DNA of 7,883 nucleotides, taken from NCBI GenBank assembly GCA_045536775.1, contig JAZSOD010000027.1, positions 1 to 7,883 of the forward strand. The letters run 5' to 3'. The stretch's first letter is position 1. Every line of letters starts with the position of its first letter. This DNA is from UBA4717 sp045536775. Its GTDB lineage: Bacteria > Bacillota > Clostridia > Oscillospirales > CAG-272. Made by a program: the position numbers and the translations under genes. The notes under the pieces are model-generated. The model saw only the letters and a list, made by a program, of their open reading frames with translations. It did no database searches and was not told the DNA's origin. This document shows positions 5,343 to 7,883 of this stretch, in pieces.

Positions 5343-5445
5343 AAACAGATTGACAGGACACTCCGAGCACCTCTGCAAATTCTTCTTGCGTGATCTCTCT
5401 TTCCTTTCGCAATTTCTTTATTGTTTCTCCAATATTCAGTTTCAT
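5335..5445 (-). pseudogene. XRE-family HTH repressor, truncated after 36 residues
   Basis: A short frame starts at ATG 5445 behind GAGAGG (8 bases upstream) and a good promoter. It encodes MKLNIGETIKKLRKER, then EITQEEFAEVLGVSCQSVS, then stops at TGA 5335-5337. This is the start of a classic HTH_3/Cro-CI domain: the first two helices and the beginning of the recognition helix (SCQSVS, normally followed by -W-). The rest of the protein is replaced by the polyvalent-protein sequence, which continues in the -1 frame. The peptide cannot form a complete DNA-binding domain. It presumably derives from the repressor gene of the integrated element. It is too short for ordinary gene calling. Confidence 0.8.
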
Positions 5446-5493
5446 AATGAATACCTCTCATTAAAAAATTGAAAGTTGCGCTTCTTTCTGCCT

Positions 5494-5524
5494 ATATTGT
5501 ATCACAGTACAAATATAGATTCAA
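5494..5524 (-). promoter_or_regulatory. Promoter with palindromic operator upstream of the XRE fragment
   Basis: On the minus strand TTGAAT (5519-5524), a 17-base spacer and TACAAT (5496-5501) form a strong promoter about 50 bases before the ATG at 5445. A palindrome, TTGTA-TCACAG-TACAA (5497-5512), with further partial symmetry (ATA/ATAT) outside, covers the -10 box and half of the spacer. That is where a Cro/CI-type repressor would act on its own gene. Confidence 0.65.
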
Positions 5525-5543
5525 TATCACGTTTAGAGAGTTT

Positions 5544-5609
5544 TTTTCACCATTAAAGTGAAAATGGCGCACCTGCTTTATCGCAGGTACGCCAAATGGT
5601 GCCTTTTTT
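5544..5609. repeat. Nested inverted repeats with a T-run
   Basis: An inner stem GGCGCACCTGC (5566-5576) pairs with GCAGGTACGCC (5583-5593) with one mismatch. Outside it CACCATT (5548-5554) pairs with AATGGTG (5595-5601), followed by CC and six T at 5604-5609, so the whole can fold as a terminator on the plus strand. An alternative hairpin, TTTTCAC (5544-5550) with GTGAAAA (5558-5564), competes with the outer stem. No plus-strand gene lies upstream, so its job is unclear. It may be an old element boundary. Confidence 0.5.
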
Positions 5610-5626
5610 CGTGGCTTTGAAAGATT

Positions 5627-5757
5627 CGGACAGCGCGGTTTGACGCTTGCCCTCTCGCCCTGCTATCGCGGGAGAAACTTCCGAAAAACGGGTATGGGTC
5701 GAGATTTGACAGGCGAACACAGTTCGCCCCTACGAGACGTCACGCGCGCTGTGCCCG
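5627..5757. repeat. MITE-like unit with imperfect terminal inverted repeats
   Basis: The ends CGGACAGCGCG (5627-5637) and CGCGCTGTGCCCG (5745-5757) are near-complements; ACAGCGCG/CGCGCTGT is perfect. Inside are two compact hairpins: a CGCG-rich segment around 5660-5680, and GGCGAAC-ACA-GTTCGCC at 5712-5728 followed by CCCTACGA. A perfect 14-bp palindrome, TCGGGACGTCCCGA, adjoins at 5758-5771. The segment codes for nothing convincing and is more GC-rich than the prophage remnant beside it. Units with 'GGCGAAC…GTTCGCCCCTAC' are, to my recollection, dispersed in gut Clostridia. Confidence 0.45.
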
Positions 5758-5772
5758 TCGGGACGTCCCGAC

Positions 5773-5801
5773 AAAAAAGCACCCAAACGGGTGCTTTTTT
5801 T
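5773..5801 (-). terminator. Terminator of the metY-metA operon
   Basis: A perfect 12-bp stem, AAAAAAGCACCC (5773-5784) with GGGTGCTTTTTT (5789-5800) around a four-base loop, directly abuts the metA stop codon at 5801-5803. A/T runs on both sides make it symmetric. On the minus strand the product ends in six U. Confidence 0.88.
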
Positions 5802-6718
5802 CACTTTATATCGTTAAGATCATACGGAGTTGTCTGATAGAGGAAGTAGTTTATCCAGTTGGAGTATAAAAGGTTTGCGTGTGAGCGCCAGGTTACAAGC
5901 GGCTCTTTCGTGTCGTCATCATTCGGGAAGTAGTTCTTCGGTATTTCTATCTCACGTCCGAGATCGCGGTCACGCACATATTCCTTACGCAGAGTACCTG
6001 CATCGTACTCCGAGTGACCCGTGATGAAGATCTGCTTTCCGTTATCGCTTGAAACTGCGTACACTCCCGCCTCGTCTGAGAGGGCGAGAATTTTAAGCTC
6101 GGGGACCTTTCTTATATCCTCCTCACGCACGGTGGTGTGACGCGAGTGGGGAACCATAAATACCTCGTCAGCACCGCGGAACAGTATCGAGCCCGTGTGT
6201 ACTACCTTGTGCGGAAAAATTCCGAACATTTTCTTGTCAAGAGGATACTTTTTTATTCCGTAATGGTAATAGAGTCCCGCCTGCGCGCCCCAGCAGATGT
6301 GGAAGGTGCTGTGAACGTGCGTTTTTGACCACTCCAATATCTCGCAAAGCTCATCCCAGTACTCTACCTCCTCGAACTCAAGCTGCTCAACGGGTGCGCC
6401 CGTGATTATCATTCCGTCGAAGTTCTGCGACTTTACGTCGTCGAAATACTTGTAGAACGAGAGCAGATGCTCGGCAGGTGTGTTCTTCGACTTGTGTGTG
6501 CGCGTGTGGATAAGCTCTATCTCCACCTGAAGAGGAGTGTTACTGAGCAAGCGCACGAGCTGAGTTTCTGTGTCTATTTTCGTTGGCATAAGGTTGAGAA
6601 TAAGTATTCTCAGCGGACGTATGTCCTGCCCCGATGCTCTGGTTTCTGTCATAACGAATATGTTTTCGTCCGTTAAGGTCTTATATGCCGGAAGCTCGTT
6701 TGGTATCTTGATTGGCAT
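5801..6718 (-). CDS. metAA: Homoserine O-acetyltransferase, MetA family (Glu111 acetyl-CoA type)
   Basis: A 305-residue full-length MetA-family protein (E. coli MetA is 309 aa) that activates the hydroxyl of L-homoserine for methionine synthesis in the cytoplasm. The opening MPIKIPNELPA and RPLRILILNLMPTKI-TE (about 34-52) are family hallmarks. The catalytic Cys142 lies in FHICWGAQAG, and the His235/Glu237 pair in TGHSEYD. At position 111, which sets the acyl donor, it has Glu (GAPVE). Published work on this family ties Glu to acetyl-CoA and Gly to succinyl-CoA, so the product is probably O-acetylhomoserine although the family is often named succinyltransferase. The start at 6718 follows GGAG by 6 bases. 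metY ends 33 bases upstream on the same strand, and the gap contains a small hairpin (GCCGC-loop-GCGGC, 6734-6747). The downstream neighbour in the pathway, MetY, uses O-acetylhomoserine, which agrees with the Glu111 reading. The stop TGA at 5801-5803 merges into the terminator. Confidence 0.95.
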   Translation of the reverse strand: MPIKIPNELPAYKTLTDENIFVMTETRASGQDIRPLRILILNLMPTKIDTETQLVRLLSNTPLQVEIELIHTRTHKSKNTPAEHLLSFYKYFDDVKSQNFDGMIITGAPVEQLEFEEVEYWDELCEILEWSKTHVHSTFHICWGAQAGLYYHYGIKKYPLDKKMFGIFPHKVVHTGSILFRGADEVFMVPHSRHTTVREEDIRKVPELKILALSDEAGVYAVSSDNGKQIFITGHSEYDAGTLRKEYVRDRDLGREIEIPKNYFPNDDDTKEPLVTWRSHANLLYSNWINYFLYQTTPYDLNDIK

Positions 6719-6751
6719 ATTTTTCTCCGTTCCGCCGCAATAGCGGCAAGA

Positions 6752-7883
6752 TTAATTTATAGAATTGAGGGCGTTTTCAATATCACCGATAAGATCGTCT
6801 GCGTTTTCAAGACCGAATGACATACGAATGAGGTCGGGACCGACACCCGCAGCTCTCAGCTCGTCATCGTTCATCTGACGGTGGGTAGCGCTTGCAGGGT
6901 GCAGACAGCAGCTTCTCGCGTCGGCAACGTGTGTCTCGATAGCTATGAGCTTAAGCTCCTTCATAAATATTTCCGCCGCCTTGCGTCCACCCTTTACACC
7001 AAAACTAACGACGCCGCACGAGCCGTTCGGGAGATACTTTTTCGCAAGCTCGTGATTTCTGTCGGATTCGAGGTCGGCGTAGGTCACCCATGCAACCTTT
7101 TCGTGTGATTCGAGGAACTTCGCAATCTTGAGAGCTGTCTCGCAATGACGCTTCATTCTGAGGTGGAGGCTTTCAAGACCGAGGTTTATATAGAACGCGC
7201 TCTGAGGCGACTGAGTGCAGCCGAAGTCACGCATAAGCTGTGCGGTCGCTTTGGTTATAAACGCACCCGCAAGACCGAAGCGCTCGGTGTAGGTAACGCC
7301 GTGGTAGCTATCGTCGGGAGTGCACAGACCGGGGAACTTGTCGGGGTACTTTGTCCAGTCGAACCTACCGCCGTCGACGATACAACCGCCGACGGTTGAG
7401 CCGTGACCGTCTATGTACTTTGTGGTGGAGTGGGTAACGATGTCGGCACCCCACTCGATAGGACGGCAGTTGATAGGTGTAGCAAAGGTGTTGTCAATGA
7501 TAAGCGGAACGCCGTGTGCGTGAGCAACCTTGGCGAAAAGCTCAATGTCGAGAACCGAGAGCGCGGGGTTTGCGATGGTCTCGCCGAAAACCGCCTTGGT
7601 GTTGGGTCTGAATGCCGCGTTCAGCTCTTCCTCTGTTGCATAGGGAGATACGAAGGTGAAGTCGATGCCCATCTTCTTCATAGTAACGGCAAAAAGATTG
7701 TAGGTGCCGCCGTAAATTGCGGACGAGCATACGACGTGATCGCCGCAGGTGGCGATGTTGAATATTGCGAACATATTAGCCGCCTGACCGGACGAGGTGA
7801 GCATAGCGGCAGTACCGCCCTCAAGCTCGCATATCTTTGCCGCGACGTAGTCGCAGGTGGGGTTCTGAAGGCGCGAATAGAAG
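6752..7883 (-). CDS. metY: O-acetylhomoserine sulfhydrylase (5' end outside window)
   Basis: The frame is open from the right window edge to TAA 6752-6754, with 376 visible residues of an expected roughly 425-430. It begins with FYSRLQNPT, a hallmark of Cys/Met-metabolism PLP enzymes, so the ATG at 7804 is internal and only about 50 N-terminal residues are missing. The fold-type-I PLP site is visible: SSGQAANMF (phosphate region), PLIIDNTFATP with the Asp that holds the pyridine nitrogen, and the Schiff-base lysine in THSTTKYIDGHG (codon 7418-7420). The long insertion with FDWTKYPDKFPGLCTPDDSYHG, and the end HPASATHRQM and IRMSFGLEN-DDLI-DI, fit MetY rather than MetB/MetC, which are shorter. 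It combines O-acetylhomoserine with sulfide to give homocysteine and acetate. It is the gene before metA in the same operon. Any promoter or SAM riboswitch would lie outside the window. Confidence 0.95.
   Translation of the reverse strand, partial: FYSRLQNPTCDYVAAKICELEGGTAAMLTSSGQAANMFAIFNIATCGDHVVCSSAIYGGTYNLFAVTMKKMGIDFTFVSPYATEEELNAAFRPNTKAVFGETIANPALSVLDIELFAKVAHAHGVPLIIDNTFATPINCRPIEWGADIVTHSTTKYIDGHGSTVGGCIVDGGRFDWTKYPDKFPGLCTPDDSYHGVTYTERFGLAGAFITKATAQLMRDFGCTQSPQSAFYINLGLESLHLRMKRHCETALKIAKFLESHEKVAWVTYADLESDRNHELAKKYLPNGSCGVVSFGVKGGRKAAEIFMKELKLIAIETHVADARSCCLHPASATHRQMNDDELRAAGVGPDLIRMSFGLENADDLIGDIENALNSIN

Noticed and set aside
5335..5345. CTT TGA C at the end of the XRE frame, identical to the core of the prfB +1 frameshift site
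   Set aside because: The polyvalent frame lies at -1, not +1, and the +1 frame soon stops. No internal Shine-Dalgarno stimulates it. It is a coincidence at a deletion joint.
3050..5461. Reading the whole 803-codon frame from the ATG at 5461 as one intact gene
   Set aside because: That ATG has no ribosome site and overlaps the Shine-Dalgarno of the XRE gene. The first 40 residues are the XRE gene in the wrong frame.
5640..5837. Plus-strand 65-codon frame
   Set aside because: It runs through inverted repeats and the metA terminator, has no ribosome site and resembles no protein family.
6719..6751. Riboswitch or separate promoter between metY and metA
   Set aside because: The gap is only 33 bases with one small hairpin and a Shine-Dalgarno, too short for a SAM riboswitch. 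The genes are one operon.
7145..7399. Plus-strand 84-codon frame
   Set aside because: It is antisense to metY, whose conserved motifs are continuous on the other strand.

Overview
The window looks like part of a Gram-positive gut-type chromosome, probably class Clostridia (Oscillospirales/Ruminococcaceae-like). The evidence is the acetyl-type MetA next to MetY, strong AGGAGG-like ribosome sites, TTGACA/TATAAT-type promoters with 17-bp spacers, and the style of the prophage 'polyvalent protein' remnant. The assignment is by impression from the sequence; no 16S or marker gene is present.

Layout from left to right. (1) At 2-283 is the 3' end of tyrS (S4 RNA-binding domain), closed by a terminator at 294-333. 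(2) Two minus-strand genes follow: an EamA/DMT-family permease (843-1721) and then a short DtxR/MntR-type metalloregulator (424-783). Each has its own well-formed promoter (1765-1793 and 818-846). (3) A consensus promoter with upstream A-tracts drives a plus-strand tRNA pair, tRNA-Leu(GAG) and tRNA-Ser(GGA), ending in a terminator at 2059-2090.

(4) The tRNA-Ser 3' end is an integration hot spot. Its last bases recur as an exact 20-bp direct repeat at 2692-2711. The roughly 650 bp between the copies hold eight short hairpins separated by an 8-bp spacer (TATATCAT in the first half, its reverse complement in the second half), then a promoter and a 115-aa four-helix-bundle protein gene (IVP/Avd-like fold). 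This is the most unusual part of the window. (5) Beyond the second copy lies a degraded prophage or integrative element on the minus strand (about 2715-5530). It has integrase-arm-like repeats, a terminator, the tail of a putative lysin, a large fragment of a phage 'large polyvalent protein', and the first 36 residues of an XRE repressor with its promoter and palindromic operator. Three unrelated gene pieces are joined out of frame, so the element is decayed. (6) At 5548-5771 is a gene-free stretch rich in inverted repeats, including a MITE-like unit. (7) A minus-strand methionine operon follows: metY (6752 to the window edge) and then metA (5801-6718). MetA makes O-acetylhomoserine (Glu111 type) and MetY converts it with sulfide to homocysteine.

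The chromosomal housekeeping genes appear intact apart from the two cut by the window edges. The decayed or mobile material is confined to about 2040-5770.
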